A DNA stretch of 55,060 nucleotides from a bacterium (GCA_016124895.1 WGMU01000077.1:1-55060), one strand, 5' to 3'; counted from the first letter of the stretch, positions 1-11,601 are shown. Translations and numbers: made by a program. The notes: a model not told the origin generated them from the letters alone.

Positions 1-1
1 G

Positions 2-244
2 GACAACTACGGCATCCATGATACTGTCGAGGTCCGCCGCAGCCTTGCGACAGAAGCAGGCCGACGGATCCGTCTGCACTTTCTCCCGCCGTACTGTCCG
101 GACCACAACCGGATCGAACGTGTGTGGCAGGATCTGCATGCCAATGTCACCCGCAATCACCGCTGCTCCAGCATGACGAGCCTGATGAAAAACGTTCGAC
201 GCTGGATGGACCAGCGACACAGCCAGGCCAGACTCGCTGCCTGA
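2..244 (+). CDS. IS630-family transposase, C-terminal part
   Basis: The reading frame is open from the window edge to a TGA at 242-244, giving the last 80 residues of a DDE transposase. It begins with DNYGIH, which resembles the second catalytic Asp region of IS630/Tc1 enzymes. It then has the family signature LPPYCPDHNRIERVW with the final catalytic Glu. The short basic tail is typical of the family. The N-terminal part and the left inverted repeat lie outside the window, so I cannot tell whether the element is intact. The right end must lie within about 50 bases after the stop, because the next gene starts at 300. No internal frameshift is visible. Confidence 0.85.
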   Translation, partial: DNYGIHDTVEVRRSLATEAGRRIRLHFLPPYCPDHNRIERVWQDLHANVTRNHRCSSMTSLMKNVRRWMDQRHSQARLAA

Positions 245-299
245 CTGACAATGTCACACAATCACGCTCGTTGATTTAGATTCCGCCTGGACTCTCTGT

Positions 300-1079
300 A
301 TGAGACGTTTGCTGCTGCCGCTGCTGCTCGCGACTGTGTGCGCCTCGGTGATTCTGTTCCTCGCGATTCGGGATCGCGGGGCACCGTCCGAAGCGGTGCC
401 GCCGACAGGTCGAACGACTGAGCAACAGCGCCGCACGGAGCCCTCTGCGGCCAGCCGCGTCGCACAAACAACGGACGACGCCCGGCTAACGCCCGACGGA
501 ATGACTCAGCCACAACTTCCCGGCGGAACTCAAGAACTTTCGCCGGAACTCGCCCGCCGTTCGAGTTGGACGAACCCGTATGGACCGTCACTGTGGCAAG
601 CTGCGGGCTGGCGTTTTGCCGAAGACTCGATGAGTACAGAGTCGCTCGACCGTTCAACGGCGGAGACGTACTGCACGGCCGAGTTTCTGCGTGAGTGGAA
701 CACGTTTTCGGTGGGCCTGACCGTCGACTTTGCGAAGTCATCGGGTGCGTCTGACGAGACATCGCATCAGCTTGTCCTGGAAGTCGTCGACCGAAGCTCG
801 GGCGACTCGCTGCGCGTGACTCTGCAGCCGGATCGAGCCGCGGCTGACAGCGTTCAGAGCGGGCAGGCCGTACTGTTGCGCGAGATCCCGTTGGCTGACG
901 ACTTCGAGTTCGGTCGCGTGGGACTGTTACTGACTCCCAATCGGCTGCTGGTTCGCGGCAACGACCGTCTGCTGCTCAACGTGACGCGTCCGTCTGCACT
1001 GATCGGCCAGCGTTGCCGCTTCCGCATCCTGGCCCCGCTCGGCACGACCATCCGCGAGCTGCGCTTCGACGGCGAGTGA
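300..1079 (+). CDS. Membrane-anchored or exported protein of unknown function
   Basis: 259 residues. The N-terminus has two arginines followed by a hydrophobic run (about residues 4-23), so it is a signal peptide or a single membrane anchor. Residues about 25-85 are low-complexity and rich in Thr, Ser, Gln and Arg, a likely linker. The rest (about 90-259) reads as a folded, beta-rich extracytoplasmic domain with alternating hydrophobic strands. I recognise no family. It follows the IS630-type transposase by only 55 bases, so its native promoter may have been displaced by the insertion. Coding direction is supported by an uninterrupted frame and a credible signal sequence. Confidence 0.65.
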   Translation: MRRLLLPLLLATVCASVILFLAIRDRGAPSEAVPPTGRTTEQQRRTEPSAASRVAQTTDDARLTPDGMTQPQLPGGTQELSPELARRSSWTNPYGPSLWQAAGWRFAEDSMSTESLDRSTAETYCTAEFLREWNTFSVGLTVDFAKSSGASDETSHQLVLEVVDRSSGDSLRVTLQPDRAAADSVQSGQAVLLREIPLADDFEFGRVGLLLTPNRLLVRGNDRLLLNVTRPSALIGQRCRFRILAPLGTTIRELRFDGE

Positions 1080-1258
1080 GCGCGAGTTCCAACATGAGAC
1101 TCGGCTGGCGGCACTGATGCGAGACTCCCGCCAGACCGTCACTCGCGGAACGTCACCAACGCTTGACGGGCGGAAAGTCCGACCTACGGTCCGCAGGCTG
1201 AACCCGATTCATCAGTCCCATTGCCATCCACCGATTTGTCGGCCGCAAAGGTGTTCCC

Positions 1259-2137
1259 TTGACGGTGAAAAACCAGCAATTAAGACAACTGCTCACTCGT
1301 CGCGAGATCGTCCGCTCGTTCGCGCCGCACGACGTCTTCACCGCGCGAGTGCTCGAAGACGCCGGAATCGAGCTGCTGTTTCTGGGCGGTTTTGGCGTCT
1401 CGGCGAGCGTGCTCGGCCTGCCAGACGTCGGTCTGACAACGCTGACCGAAATGGCCGAAGCCGTGCGTCACATGGCTGACCGCCTGACGGTTCCGCTGAT
1501 TGCCGACGGCGATACCGGCCACGGAAACCTGCACAACGTCGCGCGCACCGTTCGCGAGTTTGAACAGGCCGGCGCATCGGGGATGCTCATCGAAGATCAG
1601 GTCTCCCCGAAACGCTGCGGTCACTTTGCCGGCAAGCAGGTCGTCACGGCAGCCGAAATGCTCGACCGCCTGCAGGCGGCACTCGACGCCCGCAACGATC
1701 CCGACTTTGTCATCATCGCGCGGACCGATGCGCGCGCGGACCTCGGACTCGATGAGGCAATCGATCGCGCTAACCGGTTCGGAGAAGCCGGCGCCGATGT
1801 CTGCTTCGTCGAAGCCCCACAGTCTCGCGAGGAACTGGCCCGGATCGCGGCCGAGGTTCCGTATCCGCAACTCGCGAACATGCTCCCCGGTGGAGTGACG
1901 CCGATTCTGCCAGCGGACGAACTGCAGCAGCTCGGCTTCCGCATCGTCGTCGACCCGATCGGCACACTGCTCGCCACCGGCCACGTTGTCAGACAGCTTG
2001 CCGAAGCTATGCTCCGCGACGGGCGAAGCGATCAGTCAACCGCGCCGCTGCTCAGTTTCGACGAAATCAAGCGGCTGCTGGGACTGCAGGATTTCGTCGC
2101 CTCACCGCAACAATCCGCGAACGATGAGCCGGCCTGA
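1259..2137 (+). CDS. Isocitrate lyase/PEP mutase-family enzyme
   Basis: 292 residues, TTG start with an AAAGGTG ribosome-binding site a few bases upstream. The fold is the PEP mutase/isocitrate lyase TIM barrel: metal-binding DGDTGHGN (D83, D85), IEDQ (E112-D113), and the lyase loop KRCGH at 118-122. The Cys-containing loop is the one used by isocitrate and 2-methylisocitrate lyases, and is absent from true PEP mutases. Length and motifs fit the PrpB/oxaloacetate decarboxylase-like branch that cleaves or decarboxylates 2-oxo or hydroxy acids. The substrate cannot be fixed from sequence; no prp or glyoxylate-shunt genes are adjacent. The channel gene starts 9 bases after its stop, so the two are probably one transcript. 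Confidence 0.85.
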   Translation: MTVKNQQLRQLLTRREIVRSFAPHDVFTARVLEDAGIELLFLGGFGVSASVLGLPDVGLTTLTEMAEAVRHMADRLTVPLIADGDTGHGNLHNVARTVREFEQAGASGMLIEDQVSPKRCGHFAGKQVVTAAEMLDRLQAALDARNDPDFVIIARTDARADLGLDEAIDRANRFGEAGADVCFVEAPQSREELARIAAEVPYPQLANMLPGGVTPILPADELQQLGFRIVVDPIGTLLATGHVVRQLAEAMLRDGRSDQSTAPLLSFDEIKRLLGLQDFVASPQQSANDEPA

Positions 2138-2146
2138 CACACCTCA

Positions 2147-3139
2147 ATGAAAACAGTGTTAAACACCGTCTGCCTGCTGCTCGCGCTGACACTCTTCGGA
2201 ACGGTCGGTTTCCGTGTGACGGGCAACAACTCGTGGCTGGAAAGCCTGTACCTGGCCATCATCACACTCACGACCATTGGCTCACGTGACGGTGCTCAGT
2301 CAACGGCAACGATGATCTTCGTCATCGTCTACATCGTGACGGGGCTCGGAATCTTCACGTTCAGTGCTTTTCAATTGGGAAGCTGGGTCGTCAGTGCCGA
2401 TTTTCGCGAGATGCTGGAGAAGCGCCGGATGAAACAGGAAATCAGTCAGCTCGCCAGTCACTCGATCGTCTGCGGACTGGGCCGGATGGGCCAGACGATC
2501 TGCCAGTACCTCTCGGAACGAAACCGGCAGTTTGTCGTCATCGACCGCGACGAAGATCGACTCGTCTCGATCTGCCGCGAGAAAGGCTGGCGGCATATCG
2601 TCGGCGACTCAACGCACGACGACGTCCTGCAGGCTGCCGGTGTTGAGCGGGCAAGTTCGCTGACAACGGTCCTCTCAACCGACGGCGACAACCTGTTCGT
2701 TGTTCTGTCCGCCAGAATGCTCAACTCAAAGTTGAAGATCATCGCCCGCGCCGCTGATGAAGAGTCGATCTCGAAGTTTGAACGAGCCGGCGCGACGCGC
2801 GTCGTCAGCCCCTTCAGTACGGGCGCCGTCAAGATGGCCCGCTTCATGCTCAACCCAAGTATCGAGGACTTCATTGAGATTGCCGACAGCCGCGGCAGCG
2901 AACTTGAACTGGCGGACATTCAGCTCGATGAATCAAACCCGCTCGTCGGTCGCAGGCTGATGGAAACCGATTTGCGAAACCGCGGCGTCATGGTGATCGG
3001 TATTCGTCGGGCCTCTGGCGCCCGTCTGATGCCCCCGCCCGGCGATGCTGTCCTGAACGCTGGCGACTGCCTGTTTGTGTTCGGCAATGCCGATGCCGTC
3101 AACGCCATTCTCACCGAACCGGACGGCGCACCGGTCTGA
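2147..3139 (+). CDS. Two-TM potassium-channel-like protein with RCK (TrkA-N/TrkA-C) domains
   Basis: 330 residues. TM1 is about residues 4-22, a pore helix about 30-42, TM2 about 52-77. Then follow a cytosolic Rossmann TrkA-N domain (CGLGRMG nucleotide-binding loop near 107-113, acidic IDRD after the second strand) and a TrkA-C domain from about 245. This is the MthK/Kch layout, normally a ligand-gated K+ channel. The selectivity filter is odd: residues 43-48 read TIGSRD where K+ channels have TVGYGD, so the Tyr and the second Gly are replaced by Ser and Arg. It may therefore be a non-selective or non-conducting regulatory version. It starts 9 bases after the lyase-family gene, without an obvious Shine-Dalgarno, suggesting coupling. 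Confidence 0.85.
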   Translation: MKTVLNTVCLLLALTLFGTVGFRVTGNNSWLESLYLAIITLTTIGSRDGAQSTATMIFVIVYIVTGLGIFTFSAFQLGSWVVSADFREMLEKRRMKQEISQLASHSIVCGLGRMGQTICQYLSERNRQFVVIDRDEDRLVSICREKGWRHIVGDSTHDDVLQAAGVERASSLTTVLSTDGDNLFVVLSARMLNSKLKIIARAADEESISKFERAGATRVVSPFSTGAVKMARFMLNPSIEDFIEIADSRGSELELADIQLDESNPLVGRRLMETDLRNRGVMVIGIRRASGARLMPPPGDAVLNAGDCLFVFGNADAVNAILTEPDGAPV

Positions 3140-3174
3140 GTTCCGTCGCCGCGAACTGACCATCGGCCACGAAT

Positions 3175-3217
3175 GAGACACGGCGCGAACACGGACAGAC
3201 TCCGGAAGCGGTGTCTC
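3175..3217. terminator. Inverted repeat between convergent genes
   Basis: GAGACAC at 3175-3181 pairs with GTGTCTC at 3211-3217 across a GC-rich 29-base interior that can pair further. It lies in the 230-base gap between two converging genes. There is no T-tract on either side, so it is at best a Rho-type or bidirectional transcription barrier. The remainder of the gap (3218-3369) shows nothing I recognise. Confidence 0.35.
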
Positions 3218-3369
3218 TCTACGCGCCTTAACCCGGATAATTCATGCAGGGGGATGGCGGGTCGCAAGCTGCTGGCGCGTCGTCAGCAACGGAATTTGAG
3301 ACAAAGACACGCCGCCATGTGACTTCTCCCTGGATTTGCGACCGCAGACGCACTGCAGCACCGCGCCCC

Positions 3370-4176
3370 TCATGCCTCGACCCTCGGCCCCCTGCCCCGC
3401 TTCATCAGTTTCCGGACGGCAAGCGGAAAGACACCCAGCAGAACAAAGGCAACGGCGATGTCCCAGGTCAGCACTCCGCCGGCTCCGTCTTTCGCCAGCG
3501 TGTCGACATCGGGAAATCGCGAGCCCGCCCAGACGATCAGAATCGTTCCGGGAAGCATGCCGAGCTGGCTGACCCACCAGTAAGTCGCCAGCCGCATCGG
3601 CGTGAGGCCCATCACCGCGTTGATCACAAAAAACGGAAACGCTGGAATCAGCCGCAGAGTGAAGAGGTAGAACGCGCCTTCACGTTCAAGTTCCCGATTG
3701 AACCGCGCCAGGCGATCGCCGAACTTCGACGTAAACGCCTCGCGGAACAGGTAGCGACTCATCAGGAACGCCAGTGTCGCCCCGGACGTCGATGCGAAAC
3801 TGACCAGAATCAATCCCGGCAGACACTGCACGTACCACGGGTATTCGTCCGCCGGCAGCCGGAAGAACCAGCCATACGCGATTGAAAGAACGGTCGCTCC
3901 AGGCAGCGACAAGCCCGTCGCCACGACGTAGATGACAAACGCCACTCCGTAGGTCAGAAACGGATCCGTCTGCTGAAACTCTCGAAACGCCGCTTCACGT
4001 TCCGCCAGCGCCTGCAGTGACAGGTCATCTCCGAACCGCCACCAGAGTCCACCAGACACAGCAACGATCAGCAGCAGGACGGAGAGTTTTCTGACGGACC
4101 AGCGCCCCGGCGTCGCTGGCTCTGAGGCTGGAGCCGATTGCTCTGCAGCGTCTTCCGTTCTCCCCGTACGTGCCAT
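3370..4176 (-). CDS. TVP38/TMEM64 (DedA-like, SNARE-associated) membrane protein
   Basis: 268 residues from the ATG at 4176. The frame stays open upstream to 4512 but would run into the divergent gene, and the extra residues look non-coding. After a short polar N-terminus there is a TM at about 28-45. The family core follows: a GLSLPGATVLSIAYGWFF re-entrant segment, SGATLAFLMSRY, then LRLIPAFPFFVINAVMGL with the conserved Arg/Pro, and two more hydrophobic segments. The Arg-rich C-terminus is cytosolic. These proteins sit in the inner membrane and are thought to move lipids or small ions; the substrate here is unknown. It is transcribed divergently from L-fuconate dehydratase across a 286-base gap. 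Confidence 0.85.
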   Translation of the reverse strand: MARTGRTEDAAEQSAPASEPATPGRWSVRKLSVLLLIVAVSGGLWWRFGDDLSLQALAEREAAFREFQQTDPFLTYGVAFVIYVVATGLSLPGATVLSIAYGWFFRLPADEYPWYVQCLPGLILVSFASTSGATLAFLMSRYLFREAFTSKFGDRLARFNRELEREGAFYLFTLRLIPAFPFFVINAVMGLTPMRLATYWWVSQLGMLPGTILIVWAGSRFPDVDTLAKDGAGGVLTWDIAVAFVLLGVFPLAVRKLMKRGRGPRVEA

Positions 4177-4462
4177 CAAACCTGCCTCAGTTTCTGAAAC
4201 GCCGATGCGTGTTTCTGTGACTGCCCAGAAGCCGGCTGGCTCCGGCAGTCGGACGAAATCGATTTCATTCCGCTGTAGCTGTAGCGATGTGGCCACCGGA
4301 TTGGAACGAAAGACATTCCGGTCGACGGTGAGGTCGACTGCCGCGACCGTGTGCGTCGACAGCGGACTGAATTGCGTCACAATCCGTCGCCCGGTACAGC
4401 CTCCGACAGGTTGTACTCGCATCAGCCTGCCTGTCTGTGACCGACCAAACAACGAGTGAAAG

Positions 4463-5767
4463 ATGCCGACGACAATTACTGACATCACGGTGCGAGATAT
4501 CCGCTTTCCCACTTCGCGCGACCTCGACGGTTCCGACGCGATGAATCCCGATCCGGATTACTCGGCCGCCTATGTGACGCTGCACACCGATCGCGCCGAC
4601 GGGCTCGCGGGCGACGGGATGACGTTTACGATCGGCCGCGGCAATGAATTGTGCGTCGCAGCGTGCGAATCGCTGAAGCCGCTGGTCGTCGGCCGGACAC
4701 TGGAATCCTTCACGACCGGCATGGCCGGCTTCTGGAGGCACATGACGGGCGACAGCCAGCTCCGCTGGGTCGGCCCCGAGAAAGGCGTCATCCACCTCGC
4801 CACGGCCGCGATCGTCAACGCCGTCTGGGATCTGTGGGCGAAGGTCGAAGACAAACCTCTGTGGCGGCTGCTCGTTGACATGACGCCAGAGCAACTCGTT
4901 GGCTGCATCGACTTTCGCTATATCACCGACGCGTTGACGCCGGACGAAGCCGTCGCCCTGCTGCAGCAGCACGCAGCGACCAAAGCCACCCGCATCGCCG
5001 AGATGGAGCGGGACGGCTATCCGAGCTACACGACATCCGCCGGCTGGCTCGGCTATCCCGACGACAAGCTGCGGTCGCTCTGCCGCAGTCTGATGGAACG
5101 CGGCTGGACGCACTTCAAAATCAAAGTCGGCCGCGACATCGAAGACGACATCCGCCGCTGCCGGATCATCCGCGAGGAGATTGGCCCGAACCGTCGCCTG
5201 ATGATGGACGCCAATCAGGTGTGGGACGTCGGCCAGGCAATCTCCCATATGCAGCGGCTGGCGGAATTCAACCCGTGGTTTATTGAAGAACCGACGAGCC
5301 CCGACGACGTGCTCGGTCATGCCGCCATCGCCAGGGCCATCGCCCCGATCAGTGTCGCCACCGGCGAAATGTGCCAGAACCGGGTGATGTTCAAACAGTT
5401 GATGCAGGCCGGCGGGCTGCAGGTCTGTCAGATCGACAGTTGCCGGCTGGGCGGCGTCAACGAGGTCATCGCCGTCATTCTGCTGGCAGCGAAGTTCGGC
5501 ATCCCCGTCTGCCCGCACGCTGGCGGAGTCGGGTTGTGCGAGTACGTGCAGCATCTGGCTCTGTTCGACTACATCGCTGTCAGCGCGTCGCTGGAGAACC
5601 GTCTGACGGAATACTCCGACCACCTGCACGAGCACATGGTCGCCCCTGTCCATATGCAGAACGGCCGCTACATGCCGCCAACGGCTCCAGGCTACAGCAT
5701 CACCATGAAGCCGGAATCGCTGGCTGAATTTGAGTACCCGAATGGCTCAGCCTGGCAAGGCGAGTAA
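4463..5767 (+). CDS. L-fuconate dehydratase (enolase superfamily)
   Basis: 434 residues, the usual length for FucD-type dehydratases. It dehydrates L-fuconate to 2-keto-3-deoxy-L-fuconate in oxidative L-fucose catabolism in the cytosol. Visible catalytic residues are the KxK base pair K219/K221, metal ligands D249, E275 and E302, and the His base H352 in CPHAGG. All sit one residue later than I recall for the Xanthomonas campestris enzyme. The N-terminal GSDAMNPDPDYSAAYV segment is characteristic of the subgroup that includes human ENOSF1. No fucose transporter, dehydrogenase or aldolase is adjacent, so the pathway must be completed elsewhere. Confidence 0.93.
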   Translation: MPTTITDITVRDIRFPTSRDLDGSDAMNPDPDYSAAYVTLHTDRADGLAGDGMTFTIGRGNELCVAACESLKPLVVGRTLESFTTGMAGFWRHMTGDSQLRWVGPEKGVIHLATAAIVNAVWDLWAKVEDKPLWRLLVDMTPEQLVGCIDFRYITDALTPDEAVALLQQHAATKATRIAEMERDGYPSYTTSAGWLGYPDDKLRSLCRSLMERGWTHFKIKVGRDIEDDIRRCRIIREEIGPNRRLMMDANQVWDVGQAISHMQRLAEFNPWFIEEPTSPDDVLGHAAIARAIAPISVATGEMCQNRVMFKQLMQAGGLQVCQIDSCRLGGVNEVIAVILLAAKFGIPVCPHAGGVGLCEYVQHLALFDYIAVSASLENRLTEYSDHLHEHMVAPVHMQNGRYMPPTAPGYSITMKPESLAEFEYPNGSAWQGE

Positions 5768-5979
5768 TCAACAAATCCGGTGCAGAAATCAGCCTGGACT
5801 GACACCTGCGTTTGAGTCTCCGAGCCAGGCCACGGAACTCAAACGGATCGCGACGTCGGCCTCACCCGCCCGCTGCCGGGTATTGACGGATCGCAAAATG
5901 ACACGTCACCCGTCAAAGGCATCCGACTCCCGTTCGGAAACCGTCCCCTGCAGGCGCGGCCAGGTCGTGTGAGGGCCGA

Positions 5980-9267
<3,288 letters not shown>

Positions 9268-9298
9268 GACTTACTCAGAGAATGGCAGTATTCGGTTT

Positions 9299-9373
9299 GC
9301 AGCGCAAAGACGCTGAGACGCGAAGGAACGCTAAGTCTTTGCGAATCTCTGCGCCTTCGCGTCTTTGCGCTGC
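9299..9373. repeat. Intergenic inverted repeat, family A copy 1
   Basis: The ends read GCAGCGCAAAGACGC on the left and GCGTCTTTGCGCTGC on the right, exact reverse complements. Inside are nested CGCGAAGG / CCTTCGCG arms. It lies between the 3' end of cimA and the 5' end of valS, both minus strand. Copies 2-4 are at 11092, 34850 and 43044. Confidence 0.9.
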
Positions 9374-9415
9374 ATCGATTCGTTGATCAGGTGCTGGTCG
9401 GACAGGCTGCGGGGC

Positions 9416-10999
9416 TCAGTGGCCGTTGCCGTGAAGCTCGCCTTCGTCCTTGTAGAGCTTGTATTCGACGCTGTCGACCAGGGCGAGCCAGCTGGCTTCG
9501 ATGATGTTTTCGCTGACGCCGACGGTGCTCCAGACGTCATCTTCGTCCTGGCTTTCGATGACGACTCGCACGCGGGCGGCGGTGCCTTCAGCCGAGTTGA
9601 TCACGCGGACTTTGTAGTCGACCAGGTGCATCGTCGCGAGATTCGGGAACGCCGGTTCGAGTGCCTTTCGCAGGGCAGCATCGAGTGCGTTGACCGGGCC
9701 GTCGCCTTCGCCCACGACGTGCAACGTGTTGCCGTTCACCCGCAGCTTGACGGTGGCTTCCGTGATGGCCGGTGTGTCGTCAGTCGACTCGACGTTGACG
9801 CGGAAATGGACCCGCTCGAACTTCGGTTCGTAAGTGCCGGCGACCTTCTTGATCAGCAGGTCGAACGACGCTTCCGCGGCCTCGAACTGGTACCCCTCGG
9901 CTTCGAGGTCCTGCACGCGTTCAAGGATGCCCTTCATCAGCTCGTTGTCGTGGTCGATTTTGTACTTCGTTGCCTTCGCCACGATGTTCGACCGACCGGA
10001 CAATTCGCTGACCAGAACGCGGCGTTCGTTGCCGACCTGTTCCGGACGAATGTGCTCGTAGCTTTCCGCAATCCGGTTGATCGCGTGAACGTGCATCCCA
10101 CCTTTGTGAGCAAACGCGCTGCGACCGACGTACGGCTGATTATTGCGAAAGTTCATGTTCGCAATCTCGTAGACGTAGCGGGACAGCTCGGCGAGATGCT
10201 CCAGCGAGCCGTCGATCAGGCAGTCGTAGCCCTGCTTCTTGAGCATCAGGTTGGCAACGACGCTCAGCAGGCACACGTTACCGCAACGTTCGCCGATGCC
10301 GTTGATCGTTCCCTGGACCTGAACGGCTCCGTGGTCGAGCGCCGCCAGCGAGTTTGCGACGGCCAGGTCGCTGTCGTTGTGACAGTGAATGCCGACCGGG
10401 ATCGACAGCGCCGCACGAGCCGCTTCGACCGCTTCGGCAATCTCTTCCGGCAGACGCCCACCGTTGGTGTCGCACAGGCAGACCAGCGATGCGCCAGCTT
10501 CTTCGGCGGCTTTGATCGTCTTCAGGGCGAAGTCGCGGTTCGCTCGCAGGCCGTCAAAGAAGTGCTCGGCGTCGTAGATGACCTCGCGGCCTTCGCCAGC
10601 CAGGAAGCCGACCGAGTCGCGAATCATCGCCAGATTCTCGGCCTCGTCGACACGCAGAACCTCGGTGACGTGCAGGTCCCAGGTCTTAGCGACGACCGTG
10701 CAGACCGGAGCCTTCGAGTCCCGCAGCGCGAGCATCCCGATGTCCTCGTCCGCTCCGATCCCCTTGCGGCGGGTCATGCCAAAAGCGGCAATCTTCGCGT
10801 GCTTCCAGTCGGTGTCAGCGGCTCGCTGAAAGAACTCCTCGTCCTTCGGATTCGACAGAGGATAGCCGCCTTCGATGTAGTCAAAGCCGAGTTCGTCGAG
10901 CTTCTTCGCGATGAGCAGCTTGTCCTGCAGCGAGAAGTTGACGCCTTCGCCCTGACTGCCGTCGCGGAGCGTTGTGTCGTAAACCTGAATGCGTCGCAT
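9416..10999 (-). CDS. cimA: (R)-citramalate synthase
   Basis: 527 residues, the standard length for CimA-type enzymes. It condenses pyruvate with acetyl-CoA to citramalate, the first step of the threonine-independent route to isoleucine. The N-terminus carries the HMGL-like TIM-barrel signature YDTTLRDGSQGEGV. GIHCHNDSDLAVAN provides the metal-binding HxH, and GTINGIGERCGN is the second conserved block. The C-terminal part (about 390-527) is the LeuA-dimerisation type allosteric domain, normally the site of Ile feedback. The leucine-type homologue leuA is excluded by the N-terminal YDTTLRDGSQ block and length. An upstream leader ORF, promoter and terminator at 11301-11512 suggest attenuation control. 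Confidence 0.95.
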   Translation of the reverse strand: MRRIQVYDTTLRDGSQGEGVNFSLQDKLLIAKKLDELGFDYIEGGYPLSNPKDEEFFQRAADTDWKHAKIAAFGMTRRKGIGADEDIGMLALRDSKAPVCTVVAKTWDLHVTEVLRVDEAENLAMIRDSVGFLAGEGREVIYDAEHFFDGLRANRDFALKTIKAAEEAGASLVCLCDTNGGRLPEEIAEAVEAARAALSIPVGIHCHNDSDLAVANSLAALDHGAVQVQGTINGIGERCGNVCLLSVVANLMLKKQGYDCLIDGSLEHLAELSRYVYEIANMNFRNNQPYVGRSAFAHKGGMHVHAINRIAESYEHIRPEQVGNERRVLVSELSGRSNIVAKATKYKIDHDNELMKGILERVQDLEAEGYQFEAAEASFDLLIKKVAGTYEPKFERVHFRVNVESTDDTPAITEATVKLRVNGNTLHVVGEGDGPVNALDAALRKALEPAFPNLATMHLVDYKVRVINSAEGTAARVRVVIESQDEDDVWSTVGVSENIIEASWLALVDSVEYKLYKDEGELHGNGH

Positions 11000-11300
11000 G
11001 GCGGGTGGCCGGTTCTGAAATTGGTGTCTGAAAGGTCGGTTTTGATACTCAGAAACGTACCTGTAATAACTTCTCGTTTTTCAGGCTGACTGCAGCGCAA
11101 AGACGCGAAGGCTCGAAGGCTCGAAGGCACGCAAAGACTTCGCGATTCTTTGCGACTCCGCGTCTTTGCGCTGCACCGACTGGCTGGTTGTCCTGAGACT
11201 TCCGGGAAGATGTTTCTCACGCATTCCTGCGGTCACGCTTCGGACGCGGCGAACTCTGACGGGCAGTGATCGTCGCGCGAACCTCAACGGACCAACGAAA
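11000..11300. other. Leader region between the attenuator and cimA
   Basis: This stretch, between the terminator at 11301 and the cimA start, holds repeat A2 (11092-11174). No gene is visible on either strand and no strong ribosome-binding site precedes the cimA ATG. If the attenuation model is right, it forms the distal 5' untranslated region of the read-through transcript. Confidence 0.5.
11092..11174. repeat. Intergenic inverted repeat, family A copy 2
   Basis: The ends GCAGCGCAAAGACGCG and CGCGTCTTTGCGCTGC are exact inverted partners, apart from the nested arm in which GGCTCGAA is duplicated in tandem. It sits about 90 bases upstream of the cimA start, so cimA is flanked by copies 1 and 2. 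Confidence 0.9.
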
Positions 11301-11329
11301 AAACCCCCAGGCGGGCGGCCTGAGGGTTT
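11301..11329 (-). terminator. Intrinsic terminator after the cimA leader ORF
   Basis: Read on the minus strand, AAACCCTCAGGC (11329-11318) and GCCTGGGGGTTT (11312-11301) form a 12-base stem with one G-U pair and a 5-base loop. It runs into six T residues. It begins 37 bases after the stop of the leader ORF and points towards cimA. On the plus strand it would contain an A-C mismatch and a poor T-run, so the minus orientation is favoured. Confidence 0.8.
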
Positions 11330-11374
11330 GACGATATTCGGTGTTCGTATCCCCTGAGCCGCGACCTCAGTCCG
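11316..11374 (-). promoter_or_regulatory. Candidate antiterminator pairing
   Basis: On the minus strand CGGACTGAGG (11374-11365), which overlaps the leader stop codon, can pair with CCTCAGGCCG (11325-11316) through nine of ten bases. The second arm is the 5' half of the terminator stem, so the two structures exclude each other. A competing 5-base stem, CTGAG with CTCAG, lies between them and could act as the protector hairpin. Confidence 0.55.
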
Positions 11375-11453
11375 TAATGCTGACGATCATGCTGACCGGA
11401 ATCGGCACGATTCGATCGGCAGAGGCGGCGGCAATGTGAAGACGCTGAGGCAT
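11367..11453 (-). CDS. 28-residue Ile/Val-rich leader peptide of cimA
   Basis: A small ORF with a GGAG ribosome-binding site seven bases before its ATG. Nine of its 28 residues are branched-chain: five Ile, three Val and one Leu. Seven of these fall in the 12-residue stretch from residue 15 to 26 (IVPIPVSMIVSI). It stops 37 bases before a strong terminator facing cimA, an isoleucine-pathway gene. This is the arrangement of transcription-attenuation leader peptides such as those of enterobacterial ilv operons: scarcity of charged tRNA-Ile/Val would stall the ribosome and favour read-through. An in-frame ATG six codons upstream (11471) would give 34 residues, but the ribosome-binding site favours 11453. 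Function is inferred. Confidence 0.65.
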   Translation of the reverse strand: MPQRLHIAAASADRIVPIPVSMIVSITD

Positions 11454-11483
11454 CAGAACTCTCCGGGTCATAACAGGTTGCGA

Positions 11484-11512
11484 ATCCTACGCAGCGGCCG
11501 GCAGCGGGTCAA
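11484..11512 (-). promoter_or_regulatory. Sigma-70-like promoter for the cimA leader
   Basis: On the minus strand, a -35 element TTGACC (11512-11507) is separated by exactly 17 bases from a -10 element TAGGAT (11489-11484). The predicted start of transcription near 11477 leaves about 24 bases of untranslated leader before the 28-residue ORF. Confidence 0.6.
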
Positions 11513-11601
11513 ACTCCACCTCGCCGAGTTCTCGGGCTTCGCAAAGAAATCCCCAGCGACCCGCACATCGCGGCACTCACTGAATGCGAATGTGTGTTTT
11601 C

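Noticed and set aside
4177-4512. 112-residue N-terminal extension of the TVP38-like protein
   Set aside because: It overlaps the start of the divergent gene and has no similarity to the family; ATG 4176 gives the usual length.
4265-5653. Minus-strand open frame of 462 codons opposite L-fuconate dehydratase
   Set aside because: Every catalytic residue of the dehydratase is on the plus strand; this frame shows no family features.
5730-5972. Small plus-strand frame after L-fuconate dehydratase
   Set aside because: Overlaps the end of the dehydratase, lacks a ribosome-binding site, and its composition is not protein-like.
9365-11089. Plus-strand open frame of 574 codons opposite cimA
   Set aside because: It is antisense to a certain cimA gene; the Arg/Val/Asp-rich translation is the usual shadow of a GC-rich coding strand.
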